A stretch of DNA of 64,000 nt. It comes from Tindallia magadiensis. Its GTDB lineage: Bacteria; Bacillota; Clostridia; Peptostreptococcales; Tindalliaceae. The number at the start of each line of letters is the position of its first letter. The first letter of the stretch is position 1. The notes beneath the pieces were generated by a model. That model worked only from the letters and a program-made list of their open reading frames with translations. It had not been told where the DNA came from and did no database searches. The DNA lies in assembly GCF_900113635.1 (NCBI RefSeq), contig NZ_FOQA01000006.1:178814-242813 (forward strand). The letters are read 5' to 3'. Made by a program: the position numbers and the translations under genes. This document shows, piece after piece, positions 56,538-64,000 of the stretch.

Positions 56538-56552
56538 GCAATAACCGTGCCA
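56538..56552 (-). promoter_or_regulatory. Sigma54 (-24/-12) promoter of the buk-ptb-vor operon
   Basis: On the minus strand TGGCAC-GGTTA-TTGC is an exact match to the -24/-12 consensus TGGCAC-N5-TTGC. It lies about 50 bp upstream of the first butyrate kinase start and downstream of a gene for a sigma54-dependent activator. Confidence 0.88.
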
Positions 56553-56645
56553 TTAATCTTTTTTTACTAAATAACTTTACTAGCTTTGCTATACTCACAT
56601 TCTTCACCGAATCCATGATTCTCAAGCGAATCCTCATTGAGGTGA

Positions 56646-56695
56646 TGCAATAAAATGCATGCAATAAAATGCAGAAAGCCACGCAATATTTTGCA
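56646..56695. promoter_or_regulatory. Repeated upstream activator sites for the sigma54 promoter
   Basis: TGCAATAAAATGCA occurs twice back to back (56646-56659, 56660-56673), and a third related dyad CGCAATATTTTGCA is at 56682-56695. They lie about 95-145 bp upstream of the -24 box, the normal distance for enhancer sites. The third is also inside a hairpin directly after the activator gene and may serve as its terminator. Confidence 0.65.
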
Positions 56696-56700
56696 TGGCT

Positions 56701-58422
56701 TCAATTAATTCCCAAGTTTTTAATTTTATAATATAAGCTTCTAATAGAAATATTTAAGGTTTCGGCTGTTTTAGTCCGATTATTTCCATGACTTTCCAGC
56801 GCATCTTCTATAATCTTTTTTTCAGCTTCCTTTAATGCTTGGTCAAGGCTTGCTACTTTTATCTTTTTATTCGATAATGATGTCACATAATTGTTAGAAA
56901 GGTCTGTTTCACTGTCAAAGAATTTTGGTAAATGCTTGGCTTCCAACAATGTATCTTGAAGCTTCATATTTACCATTGCTCTTCCTATATAGTTTTGAAG
57001 CTCTCTGACATTCCCCGGCCAGTGGTATTGTTGCAAATGCCTTAAAGCTTCTGGAGACAGGTCTTTTGCGTTTCTACCGTATTCCTGATTGTACTTGTTA
57101 AGAAAACTAAGAATCAAAGGATAGATATCATTCACCCTGTTTCTTAATGGAGGAATACGGATTGGTATTACATTTAGCCGGTAGTAAAGATCTTCTCTAA
57201 AACGTCCTTCTTCTACGGCTTTTTCAAGGTGAACATTGGTAGCTGCTATTACCCTTACATCCACATTGATCGATCTAGTCGATCCGACAGACATTACTTC
57301 TCCTTCCTGCAATACTCTCAATAGTTTCACCTGAGTGCTGGTAGGAATCTCTGCTATTTCATCAAGAAAAATAGTCCCATTGTGCGCTTCTTGAAAAAGA
57401 CCAGTTTTCCCACCTTTGCGAGCACCGGTAAATGCACCTTCTTCGTATCCAAAGAGTTCACTTTCCAAGAGAGACTCATTAATAGCAGCGCAGTTCACCC
57501 GAACAAACTGCTTGTATCTTCTGTCCGATAAGTTGTGGATCGCATGAGCGAACAGTTCTTTACCGGTACCACTTTCTCCTCTTAAAAGGATATTTGCCGG
57601 TGTTTTTGCTGCTTGTCTTGATTTTTCAATACAATCTGTCATTTGTTTATCACATGCAATGATATCATCAAAAGTATACTTAGCTTCCAACTTTCTGATA
57701 ATTTGTCTAGCTAGCATTAATTCCCGGTTCAGTTTTTTCATTTCGGTTAAATCCTGCAAAATTCCTACACTACCGCGTAATTCGCCATCTACAATAATAG
57801 GCGACGCACTTGCTATGATTTCCTTATGATGCTTTCCTACTTTTAACTTGGTATTGCTTACTGGCTTTTGCTTTTTCAGAGCTTGCAAATGAACGCTTTG
57901 TCCTTCAGAAATATCAACTGTTACCGGCTTTCCAATAATATCTTTTTCTGACAACCCAGTCAACTTGGTGTAGGCAGGATTGATCAGTACATGGATCCCT
58001 TTTTCATCGCAAACTGAAATAGCATCTTGAGTGGAATGTAAGATGCCTTCTAAAAGACTTTGCATTTCTTTTAATCGATCAATTTGATCGCTTAAGCTGG
58101 TCAAATCACTTATATCACGAAATATCGCTACAGCACCAACCACTTGTCCAAGATCGTTATGCATTGGCATTCTTCTAATAGCTATTTCTTTATTACCAAT
58201 TTTTAAGAAGTTGTCTACTGCTACCTCTTCATGAACCATCACATCAACTAGCTGGGTTTCCGGAAAGTTTTCAGAAATGTATTTTCCAACTACTTCCTTT
58301 TTATAAAGCCCTGTAATCATTTCAGCGGCGTGGTTAAAGAATGTAACCACGCCACCTTTATCAATAATCATCATTCCATCATTTGTAGAGTCTAGAATTA
58401 TTTCCATTTCTTTAGTCATCAT
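56701..58422 (-). CDS. Sigma54-dependent activator (PAS-PAS-AAA-Fis HTH)
   Basis: Protein of 573 residues: PAS (about 5-105), PAS (about 120-230), AAA+ domain with Walker A GESGTGKELFAHAIH, sigma54-contact loop EGAFTGARKGG and VKLLRVLQEGEVMSVGS, and a Fis-type HTH at the end (NRTKTAETLNISIRSLYYKI). No receiver domain, so it is controlled by ligand or redox through PAS. The gene lies directly upstream of a consensus sigma54 promoter and repeated sites, so it is the likely activator of buk-ptb-vor. 15 bp after ybbR. Confidence 0.93.
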   Translation of the reverse strand: MMTKEMEIILDSTNDGMMIIDKGGVVTFFNHAAEMITGLYKKEVVGKYISENFPETQLVDVMVHEEVAVDNFLKIGNKEIAIRRMPMHNDLGQVVGAVAIFRDISDLTSLSDQIDRLKEMQSLLEGILHSTQDAISVCDEKGIHVLINPAYTKLTGLSEKDIIGKPVTVDISEGQSVHLQALKKQKPVSNTKLKVGKHHKEIIASASPIIVDGELRGSVGILQDLTEMKKLNRELMLARQIIRKLEAKYTFDDIIACDKQMTDCIEKSRQAAKTPANILLRGESGTGKELFAHAIHNLSDRRYKQFVRVNCAAINESLLESELFGYEEGAFTGARKGGKTGLFQEAHNGTIFLDEIAEIPTSTQVKLLRVLQEGEVMSVGSTRSINVDVRVIAATNVHLEKAVEEGRFREDLYYRLNVIPIRIPPLRNRVNDIYPLILSFLNKYNQEYGRNAKDLSPEALRHLQQYHWPGNVRELQNYIGRAMVNMKLQDTLLEAKHLPKFFDSETDLSNNYVTSLSNKKIKVASLDQALKEAEKKIIEDALESHGNNRTKTAETLNISIRSLYYKIKNLGIN

Positions 58423-58437
58423 TTTCAGAATCCACCT

Positions 58438-59667
58438 TTATTCTGCTTCAGGTTCCAGCAACTGAATTTCAAAAGACTCTGGCTCTATCATCACATCCGT
58501 GGCAATATTCTCCACATTCATCGGTAACCATACTCTCGGAAAGACTTCGTGTACTCCAGCTTCCAAGCCTTCTAAGTTAATAAATATCATTATCGTTCGT
58601 GTATCAAGATTTTCCAGAGAACTTCCAAGAGCGGTAAGCCTTACCTGAAATATCTCCGGTAGAGAATCCTCATCAATGATGAGATCCGCATCTTTATTCT
58701 CGTAGCGTATATTTTCTCGACTTATTTCCAGCGTATGATCTTGCATTGCTTTAACCTCAATATCCAACAGTATATCTCTATCATTGTGAGGTCTTACCTG
58801 GTCAGGAAAAACAATTGGTACCCTCACTTGTTTGCTCTCCGTAAGGTCTCTTAGTTCCACCAGCTCTGTTTTCAATCGGTTAATACTCTCTAATACATTC
58901 GACTGACCTCTAACCGTTACTGACCTCGGCTCGCTGTTAACTCTCACAATTCTATATCCTTCTGCTCCCTGAATATTCATATCTATTTCTACAGGTACCG
59001 ATTTAAGCTGATCAACCATAACACTCACTTCAACAAAGCCCGTTTTCACTTCAACCTGATCCACTTCTTCACCTCTACTATTGATCGCACGTAACGGAAG
59101 GCTTTTCGAAATATTATTGCTTTCATTACTTAACTGAAGTTGTGCAATAATTTGTTCGATAGAATTAATATAACTTTCTGGCCCTTCAACCCACACTTCC
59201 TCTGGTTTTATTTGCGTCTCTCCTACTACAAAACCAGAAGCAGGAGTGCCTTCAATATTTAACCCAACAGGTATTTGCTTTTCAACAATTCTTTCCAGTT
59301 CTACCGTTACATAACGGGGACTATACTCTACTTCTACTCCTCCTGGTACACTCACCTCTATTGGAATTGAGTTAGTTCCTTCTTCATAACCTCTTAAATC
59401 AACTTTTGCATCAATATTATTTCGTGTAACGCGATGGACCTGATCCCTATTTCCCGTAAGGCGAACTCTTATGGTTGGTTCCGGATCACCATATACTACT
59501 AAACCCGATTGGCGTATAATATTTTCATTGACTAATTTTACAGGTATATTAAGTTCTTCTCTTGTTATTCTGGGATTGATCACACTCATTACGTAAATCC
59601 ATAATAAAAGTGCAAATAGGATAGAGATGATCTTTGCAGCTAAATTTTTACTAAGAAATTTACTCAT
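58438..59667 (-). CDS. cdaR: YbbR-domain protein, CdaA regulator (CdaR)
   Basis: Protein of 409 residues with one N-terminal TM (LAAKIISILFALLLWIYVMS) and four YbbR repeats outside (e.g. PVKLVNENIIRQSGLVVYGD, PVGLNIEGTPASGFVV). In Bacillus and others it binds and modulates the diadenylate cyclase CdaA. A frame 23 codons longer is open, but GGAGGCG fits the ATG at 59667, which overlaps the cdaA stop by 8 bp. The usual third partner glmM is not next; the sigma54 activator is. Confidence 0.9.
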   Translation of the reverse strand: MSKFLSKNLAAKIISILFALLLWIYVMSVINPRITREELNIPVKLVNENIIRQSGLVVYGDPEPTIRVRLTGNRDQVHRVTRNNIDAKVDLRGYEEGTNSIPIEVSVPGGVEVEYSPRYVTVELERIVEKQIPVGLNIEGTPASGFVVGETQIKPEEVWVEGPESYINSIEQIIAQLQLSNESNNISKSLPLRAINSRGEEVDQVEVKTGFVEVSVMVDQLKSVPVEIDMNIQGAEGYRIVRVNSEPRSVTVRGQSNVLESINRLKTELVELRDLTESKQVRVPIVFPDQVRPHNDRDILLDIEVKAMQDHTLEISRENIRYENKDADLIIDEDSLPEIFQVRLTALGSSLENLDTRTIMIFINLEGLEAGVHEVFPRVWLPMNVENIATDVMIEPESFEIQLLEPEAE

Positions 59668-60487
59668 CTTTACGCCTCCACTTATACTTCCAAAACTTCC
59701 ATTGCTGTTTGTTTTTAATCTCAAAACTGTTATCAATATACTTTTTCAATGTGTCCACATCTAAGAAACGAGTCAGTTTTCCATTTTCAGCAATCGAAAT
59801 CGCTCCTGTTTCTTCCGAAACAATCACAACAATGGCATCGGATTTTTCTGTAACCCCAAGTCCCGCACGATGACGTGTCCCTAATTCCTTATTAATGGTA
59901 GGGTTTTCTGTTAATGGTAGAAAACAGCCTGCTGCCATGATTCTATTTTTTCTAATAACCACAGCGCCATCATGTAATGGTGTATTCGGGATAAAAATAT
60001 TGATTAATAAAGCTCTTGATACGGTTCCCGCAATGGGAGTTCCTGTCTCAATAACTTCATTCAACCCAGTATCTTTTTCAATAACAATTAAAGCACCTAT
60101 CTTCTGTCTGGATAAAGAACCCGTTGCTTCTCCTACTTCTTCCACCAAGCGGTTTATTTCTTCATGCTCGATATCAGCTATTGATTTGGTCAAAAACTTT
60201 GTTCTGCCGATATACTCCAATGCTCTTCTTAACTCCGGCTGAAAAACAATAAGAAGTGCAATAAGTCCCACCGTCATTGTATTCCTTAAAATCCAGTTAA
60301 TAACATGCAACTGAAGCCAATCGCTCATCTGCGTAGCAATTAGCAATACCAATATGCCTTTGATCAGTTGCTGGGCTCTTGTTTCACGAATGAGCATATA
60401 TAATTTATAGAAGACAAAGGCAACAATTGCCATGTCAACCATATCCCATATTCCAATATTTCTTAATATATTCAATATTTCCTGCAT
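59660..60487 (-). CDS. cdaA: Diadenylate cyclase CdaA (DacA)
   Basis: Membrane enzyme of 275 residues with three N-terminal TM segments (to about residue 80) and a DAC domain with both catalytic motifs: DGA in PLHDGAVVI and RHR in GTRHRAGLG. It makes c-di-AMP from two ATP, which controls potassium and osmolyte transport and wall homeostasis. AGGGGTG precedes the ATG. Operon with ybbR. Confidence 0.95.
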   Translation of the reverse strand: MQEILNILRNIGIWDMVDMAIVAFVFYKLYMLIRETRAQQLIKGILVLLIATQMSDWLQLHVINWILRNTMTVGLIALLIVFQPELRRALEYIGRTKFLTKSIADIEHEEINRLVEEVGEATGSLSRQKIGALIVIEKDTGLNEVIETGTPIAGTVSRALLINIFIPNTPLHDGAVVIRKNRIMAAGCFLPLTENPTINKELGTRHRAGLGVTEKSDAIVVIVSEETGAISIAENGKLTRFLDVDTLKKYIDNSFEIKNKQQWKFWKYKWRRKDE

Positions 60488-60615
60488 AGCGACACCCCTG
60501 ATTATGTATAAGCTTTTTTACTTATTTTATATATTATACCACTCTCGCTTTAATATGCCTATGGTGTCTTTACTCTTAATATTATAAAGTTCATTGAAAA
60601 TATTTTCTTTTCAGG

Positions 60616-60654
60616 GTTGTATTATTATTCATTATGGTGTATTATTTATGCAAG
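60616..60654. promoter_or_regulatory. Tandem ARG-box-like operator upstream of argG
   Basis: Read on the minus strand, 60633-60616 (AATGAATAATAATACAAC) matches the Bacillus ARG box at about 14 of 18 positions. A related 18-mer at 60654-60637 (11 of 18 identical to the first) follows with a 3-bp gap, giving a 21-bp period. ArgR/AhrC hexamers bind such pairs. It ends 25 bp before argG. Confidence 0.5.
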
Positions 60655-60679
60655 TAGTTTCATTTTAGGAGGTTATATT

Positions 60680-61891
60680 ATGAGCAAAGAAAAAGCAGTA
60701 TTAGCGTATTCTGGAGGTTTAGATACATCTGTCATTTTAAAATGGTTGCAAACTCATTACGACTATGATGTTATCGCCGTATGTGTTGATGTCGGACAAG
60801 ATGAAGATTTATCATCCGTCGATAAAAAAGCCTTGGAAACAGGTGCGATAAAATCTTACGTTATTGATGTTGCTGAAGAGTTTCTAACGGATTATGTCTA
60901 CCCAACCTTAAAGGCAGGTGCCATGTACGAAGGAGAATATTTACTTGGAACATCCTTCGCTCGTCCGTTAATGGGTAAACTTCTTGTTGAAATAGCTGAA
61001 AAAGAAGGGGCTGTAGCTATTGCCCATGGTTGTACCGGCAAAGGAAATGATCAGGTACGCTTCGAAACGGCTGTAAAAGCATTAAACCCCCATCTGAAAA
61101 TCATTGCCCCTTGGAGAGAATGGGAGATGAAATCCCGGGAAGATTGTATCGATTTTGCTGAAAAACACGGCATACCAATACCTGTGACAAAGAAAGATAT
61201 TTATAGTCGTGATCAAAATATATGGCATTTAAGCCATGAGGGCGGTAATTTAGAAGATCCATGGAATGAACATGAGTCTGAAATTTATAAAATGACCACC
61301 CGTCCGGAAGATGCACCCGATAAAGCCACCTATGTGGTTATCGATTTTGAAGAAGGTATTCCCGTAGCTGTCGATGGAGAAAAACTTGCGCCAGTATCTC
61401 TACTAAAAAAATTAAATAAATTAGCTGGAGATAACGGTATCGGAGTCATTGATATTGTTGAGAATCGATTAGTTGGAATGAAGTCTCGAGGCATATACGA
61501 AACCCCTGGTGGAACATTAATGTATGAAGCTCATAAAATACTGGAAAAGCTGACTTTAGATCGTATGACTCAAAGTTTCAAACGAACTTTAGCCGAGCGA
61601 TATTCGCAATTAGTATACGATGGACTATGGTTTACTCCTTTAAAAGAGGCAATGGATGCTTTTGTAGATGTTACGCAGAAACCAGTTACAGGAAAAGTAC
61701 GGTTAAAGCTATATAAAGGTAGCTGTACAAATGCCGGTTCTTCTTCCCCTTACTCTATGTATAGCGAAGAATTTGCTACTTTTGGTGAAGATGAAGTGTA
61801 TAATCAAAAAGATGCCGAAGGATTTATCAACTTATTCGCTTTACCATTAACCATCCGAGCTATTATGAATGAAAAAAGAAATAAAAAATAA
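60680..61891 (+). CDS. argG: Argininosuccinate synthase
   Basis: Enzyme of 403 residues: N-type ATP pyrophosphatase motif [62 protein letters not shown]. It joins citrulline and aspartate to argininosuccinate. The frame is open 21 codons further up, but AGGAGG fits the ATG at 60680. argH is not adjacent. Upstream ARG-box-like repeats suggest arginine control. Strong terminator downstream. Confidence 0.96.
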   Translation: MSKEKAVLAYSGGLDTSVILKWLQTHYDYDVIAVCVDVGQDEDLSSVDKKALETGAIKSYVIDVAEEFLTDYVYPTLKAGAMYEGEYLLGTSFARPLMGKLLVEIAEKEGAVAIAHGCTGKGNDQVRFETAVKALNPHLKIIAPWREWEMKSREDCIDFAEKHGIPIPVTKKDIYSRDQNIWHLSHEGGNLEDPWNEHESEIYKMTTRPEDAPDKATYVVIDFEEGIPVAVDGEKLAPVSLLKKLNKLAGDNGIGVIDIVENRLVGMKSRGIYETPGGTLMYEAHKILEKLTLDRMTQSFKRTLAERYSQLVYDGLWFTPLKEAMDAFVDVTQKPVTGKVRLKLYKGSCTNAGSSSPYSMYSEEFATFGEDEVYNQKDAEGFINLFALPLTIRAIMNEKRNKK

Positions 61892-61918
61892 CACTTCCAC
61901 TCCCTATATGCATATTAT

Positions 61919-61954
61919 AGAAAAAACTCCGCCTTGTGCAGCGGAGTTTTTTCT
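61919..61954. terminator. Terminator of argG
   Basis: A perfect 14-bp stem (AGAAAAAACTCCGC and complement) with 8-nt loop and T-run on both strands, 27 bp after argG. Confidence 0.9.
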
Positions 61955-62023
61955 GATATATATAACCTTATAGATACGTATTCATAAGATGTATAGATGA
62001 TTTTAAGAAAGTGGTGATCTTTC

Positions 62024-62647
62024 ATGCGAAAAACAGCTTGGTTTCTCGTGCTTGGTATTATCGGATTTCTATATATTGCTTCTTCTATTCCTGGCTTAAG
62101 AGTACTTCCAGTCCTCAGACAGCTCACCCATATCGCTACGGGCTTTGACTATATCTTCCAAAGTCTGTCCGAGTGGATTGCCAAAAGAATACCTTTAGAC
62201 TTTGGGGAGTTAGCGTATATTGATGCTGTTATGAGAGATTTTCTTACTTATATTCGTGAAAATCCAGTTCTTATAGAGTTCTTCCTTCGAAAGCTAGCAC
62301 ATGTGATCATCTTTTTCTTTCTTACTATTGCTATCTTTTTCCTTCTTTATCAATATATTTCTAAAGCCAGTATTGCTATAGCGCTTTCATTTTTTCTAGG
62401 TTTTATCCTAGCCGTTTTAGATGAGTTCAGACAATCTTTTGTACCTGGAAGAGTTGCAAGTGCTGTAGATGTTTTTATTGATATGATCGGTGTTTCACTT
62501 GGAATACTGGTCATCCTTTTTGCCTTAATCATTACGAGCGGTGAGCGGTATCGATTTTTTAAGCATCAAAAAATGAAAGAAAAATCATTTTACCCTAAAG
62601 TAAATAAACATCCACGGTTAACGGGAAGATATAAAAAATACCAATAA
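62024..62647 (+). CDS. VanZ-like membrane protein
   Basis: Protein of 207 residues with TM segments at about 5-22, 93-112, 116-140 and 150-180 and the VanZ family signature DEFRQSFVPGRVASAVDVFID near the third. VanZ proteins give low-level teicoplanin resistance in enterococci; most clostridial members have unknown roles. The stop codon lies inside a short tandem duplication. Confidence 0.85.
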   Translation: MRKTAWFLVLGIIGFLYIASSIPGLRVLPVLRQLTHIATGFDYIFQSLSEWIAKRIPLDFGELAYIDAVMRDFLTYIRENPVLIEFFLRKLAHVIIFFFLTIAIFFLLYQYISKASIAIALSFFLGFILAVLDEFRQSFVPGRVASAVDVFIDMIGVSLGILVILFALIITSGERYRFFKHQKMKEKSFYPKVNKHPRLTGRYKKYQ

Positions 62648-62674
62648 AAGTAATCTTCCAATAAAAGTAATCGT
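62641..62674 (+). repeat. 17-bp tandem duplication at the vanZ-like stop codon
   Basis: CCAATAAAAGTAATC at 62641-62655 is repeated at 62658-62672 (unit 17 bp, near-identical). It contains the vanZ-like stop and does not change the protein. Confidence 0.7.
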
Positions 62675-62739
62675 TCAACAGAAGCCACCTATACAAGCGA
62701 ATAGCTTATTTCGTAATGCGCAAAGAAAGGAGTATACAA

Positions 62740-62967
62740 ATGCTTACTATTAAGTGTGCAAAATGCAAAAGAAAGCTTTTCAAATATCATAAGATTGGAA
62801 ACGGAAGTGTCATAAAATGCCACAAAATAAGAATTAAGCAGGTTTATCAATTGAATAAAAATTATCAAATGTTTTCCTGCGCTTGTGGAAACAATATTGG
62901 CAAGGATGAAGGTAGCTTTATCAAAATGAATCGCACTGGGTTCACGTATTCTGGAACAAAAGAATAA
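62740..62967 (+). CDS. Small zinc-ribbon-like protein of unknown function
   Basis: Protein of 75 residues with C6-x2-C9 (CAKC), C27, and C47-x-C49 (FSCACG), a likely zinc ribbon. Basic N-terminal half. AAAGGAG lies 7 nt before the ATG at 62740, so this start is preferred over an ATG 24 bp upstream. It is convergent with the tRNA/5S operon. No family recognised. Confidence 0.6.
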   Translation: MLTIKCAKCKRKLFKYHKIGNGSVIKCHKIRIKQVYQLNKNYQMFSCACGNNIGKDEGSFIKMNRTGFTYSGTKE

Positions 62968-63026
62968 AGTTTTTAAAATGCAAATAAAAATCGACCCTTC
63001 GCAACCTTTGCAAAAAGCCGACCTAA

Positions 63027-63102
<76 letters not shown>

Positions 63103-63119
63103 ATATCGATAAATATGTA

Positions 63120-63202
63120 TGGTGCGGGTGGAGGGACTTGAACCCCCACGGTCGCCCGCTAGATCCTAAGTCTAGTGCGTCTGCCAATTCCGCCACACCC
63201 GC
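63120..63202 (-). tRNA. tRNA-Leu (TAG)
   Basis: Class II tRNA with long variable arm; acceptor GCGGGTG/CACCCGC, anticodon loop CTTAGGA, encoded CCA. Confidence 0.95.
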
Positions 63203-63285
63203 ATAATCATAGACACTGAAGGTCTATTATAACTAGTTATTGTTTCCCATTTGCCTTTCTATAGTCCAAAAAAAAGGCATAAAAA

Positions 63286-63370
63286 TGGTGGAGGGAGAAG
63301 GATTCGAACCTTCGAAGTCGTTGACAACAGATTTACAGTCTGCCCCCTTTGGCCACTCGGGAACCCCTCC
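63286..63370 (-). tRNA. tRNA-Tyr (GTA)
   Basis: Class II tRNA; acceptor GGAGGGG, anticodon loop CTGTAAA, T-loop TTCGAAT, encoded CCA. Confidence 0.95.
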
Positions 63371-63376
63371 ACTTCA

Positions 63377-63452
63377 TGGAGCTGGTGATGGGACTCGAAC
63401 CCGCAACCTGCTGATTACAAATCAGCTGCTCTGCCAATTGAGCTACACCAGC
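63377..63452 (-). tRNA. tRNA-Thr (TGT)
   Basis: Acceptor GCTGGTG/CACCAGC, anticodon loop TTTGTAA, T-loop TTCGAGT, encoded CCA. Confidence 0.95.
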
Positions 63453-63514
63453 ATGTTATTAAATTATGCACTTATCTATATTACCATATTATTAGTTTGA
63501 TTTCAAGTATAATA

Positions 63515-63591
63515 TGGCGACCCGGAAGGGACTCGAACCCTCGACCTCCAGCGTGACAGGCTGGCATTCTAACCAACTGAACTACCGGGCC
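63515..63591 (-). tRNA. tRNA-Asp (GTC)
   Basis: Acceptor GGCCCGG/CCGGGTC, anticodon loop CTGTCAC, T-loop TTCGAGT, encoded CCA. Confidence 0.95.
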
Positions 63592-63595
63592 TAAA

Positions 63596-63671
63596 TGGTG
63601 GGCGCAACAGGGCTCGAACCTGTGACCCCCTGCTTGTAAGGCAGGTGCTCTCCCAGCTGAGCTATGCGCCC
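63596..63671 (-). tRNA. tRNA-Val (TAC)
   Basis: Acceptor GGGCGCA/TGCGCCC, anticodon loop CTTACAA, T-loop TTCGAGC, encoded CCA. Confidence 0.95.
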
Positions 63672-63674
63672 TCT

Positions 63675-63741
63675 GCCAGTTGCCAGTAATCCGTGTACCA
63701 GTTCGCCGGATTTATAAACCCCTGCTACACTGACCACTGGC
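63675..63741. repeat. Small inverted-repeat insertion within the tRNA cluster
   Basis: GCCAGTTGCCAGT at the left and ACTGACCACTGGC at the right (11 of 13 complementary) bound a 67-bp stretch between tRNA-Val and tRNA-Glu, the only long spacer among the last four tRNA genes of this run. It may be a small mobile repeat. Confidence 0.45.
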
Positions 63742-63755
63742 TTCTGACGTATGTT

Positions 63756-63830
63756 TGGTGACCCCTAGGGGACTCGAACCCCTGATACCGCCGTGAAAGG
63801 GCGGTGTCTTAACCGCTTGACCAAGGGGCC
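63756..63830 (-). tRNA. tRNA-Glu (TTC)
   Basis: Acceptor GGCCCCT/AGGGGTC, anticodon loop CTTTCAC, T-loop TTCGAGT, encoded CCA. Confidence 0.95.
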
Positions 63831-63831
63831 T

Positions 63832-63906
63832 TGGCTCCAGAGAGAGGACTCGAACCTCCAACCTACCGGTTAACAGCCGGGTGCTCCACCATTGAGCTAC
63901 TCTGGA
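63832..63906 (-). tRNA. tRNA-Asn (GTT)
   Basis: Acceptor TCCAGAG/CTCTGGA, anticodon loop CTGTTAA, T-loop TTCGAGT, encoded CCA. First tRNA after the 5S gene. Confidence 0.95.
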
Positions 63907-63920
63907 TCAGGGTAAGAAGA

Positions 63921-64000
63921 CGCAACGACCTACTCTCCCGGGAAGTCTCCTTCCAGGTACCATCAGCGCTGAAGGGCTTAACGGCTGTGTTCGAGATGGA
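63921..64000 (-). rRNA. rrf: 5S ribosomal RNA (5' part beyond window edge)
   Basis: Minus strand reads CCATCTCGAACACAGCCGTT, then CAGCGCTGATGGTACC and GGGAGAGTAGGTCGTTGC, the conserved 3' two-thirds of bacterial 5S. The start lies outside the window; an rRNA operon is expected upstream. The 3' boundary is approximate. Confidence 0.93.

Noticed and set aside
63240..63500. Plus-strand 86-codon frame
   Set aside because: It is antisense to tRNA-Tyr and tRNA-Thr and has the same spurious tRNA-derived peptide character.

Overview
The window is a low-GC, gene-dense stretch of a Gram-positive anaerobe of the class Clostridia. Pointers are copper-amine-oxidase-N (CAO_N) surface proteins, the CdaA/YbbR pair, VOR-Ptb-Buk amino-acid fermentation, strong AGGAGG ribosome sites with many TTG/GTG starts, and MCP/Che genes. 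A haloalkaliphilic amino-acid or pyruvate fermenter of the Alkaliphilus/Tindallia type would fit, but that is inference. Both edges cut genes: cheR on the left and a 5S rRNA on the right.

Region 1-13.8 kb is signalling. A minus-strand operon tetR-cheA-cheW-mcp-cheR has a TetR-type palindrome in front of it. Two divergent hybrid histidine kinases follow (one with a PocR domain). Then comes a CheY paired with a protein carrying four exact 29-residue MshEN-type (c-di-GMP-binding) repeats fused to a CheX-like domain. Region 13.2-16.6 kb holds a GNAT acetyltransferase, CAO_N proteins, DUF3006 and two frame-disrupted genes. Region 16.9-21.5 kb is an AbgT-type transporter, an M20 amidohydrolase and a divergent GAF/PucR-type regulator. 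A 283-bp inverted-repeat element and six tRNA genes lie at 21.5-22.4 kb.

Region 22.5-43 kb is mostly housekeeping: metallophosphoesterase, rdgB, rph, UPF0316, a cell-wall amidase, an AIR-synthase-like protein, a thiamine-type ABC transporter behind pcrA-ligA, a REC-PAS-GGDEF cyclase, cca, an ECF sigma/anti-sigma pair with its own promoter, ptsH and a patatin. A BtsS/BtsR-like LytS/LytTR system lies upstream of a CstA-family (pyruvate-type) carrier (41.5-46.3 kb), with a direct-repeat LytTR operator between them.

The most striking system is a compact five-gene operon at 46.47-49.89 kb (minus strand): ubiquitin-like protein, E1, E2, JAMM/JAB isopeptidase and RING-like zinc protein. This is a complete ubiquitin-type conjugation and deconjugation set. 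The JAB protein is membrane-anchored with an outward LysM domain, and the RING protein is tail-anchored, so the pathway appears tied to the envelope.

Region 50.0-58.4 kb is a sigma54-controlled catabolic operon: two butyrate kinases around phosphate butyryltransferase, a P-loop ATPase and the four VOR subunits. A consensus -24/-12 promoter and repeated upstream sites lie next to the gene for the cognate activator. The right end carries ybbR-cdaA, argG with tandem ARG-box-like sites, a VanZ-like protein, a small zinc-ribbon protein, and eight tRNA genes downstream of a 5S rRNA.
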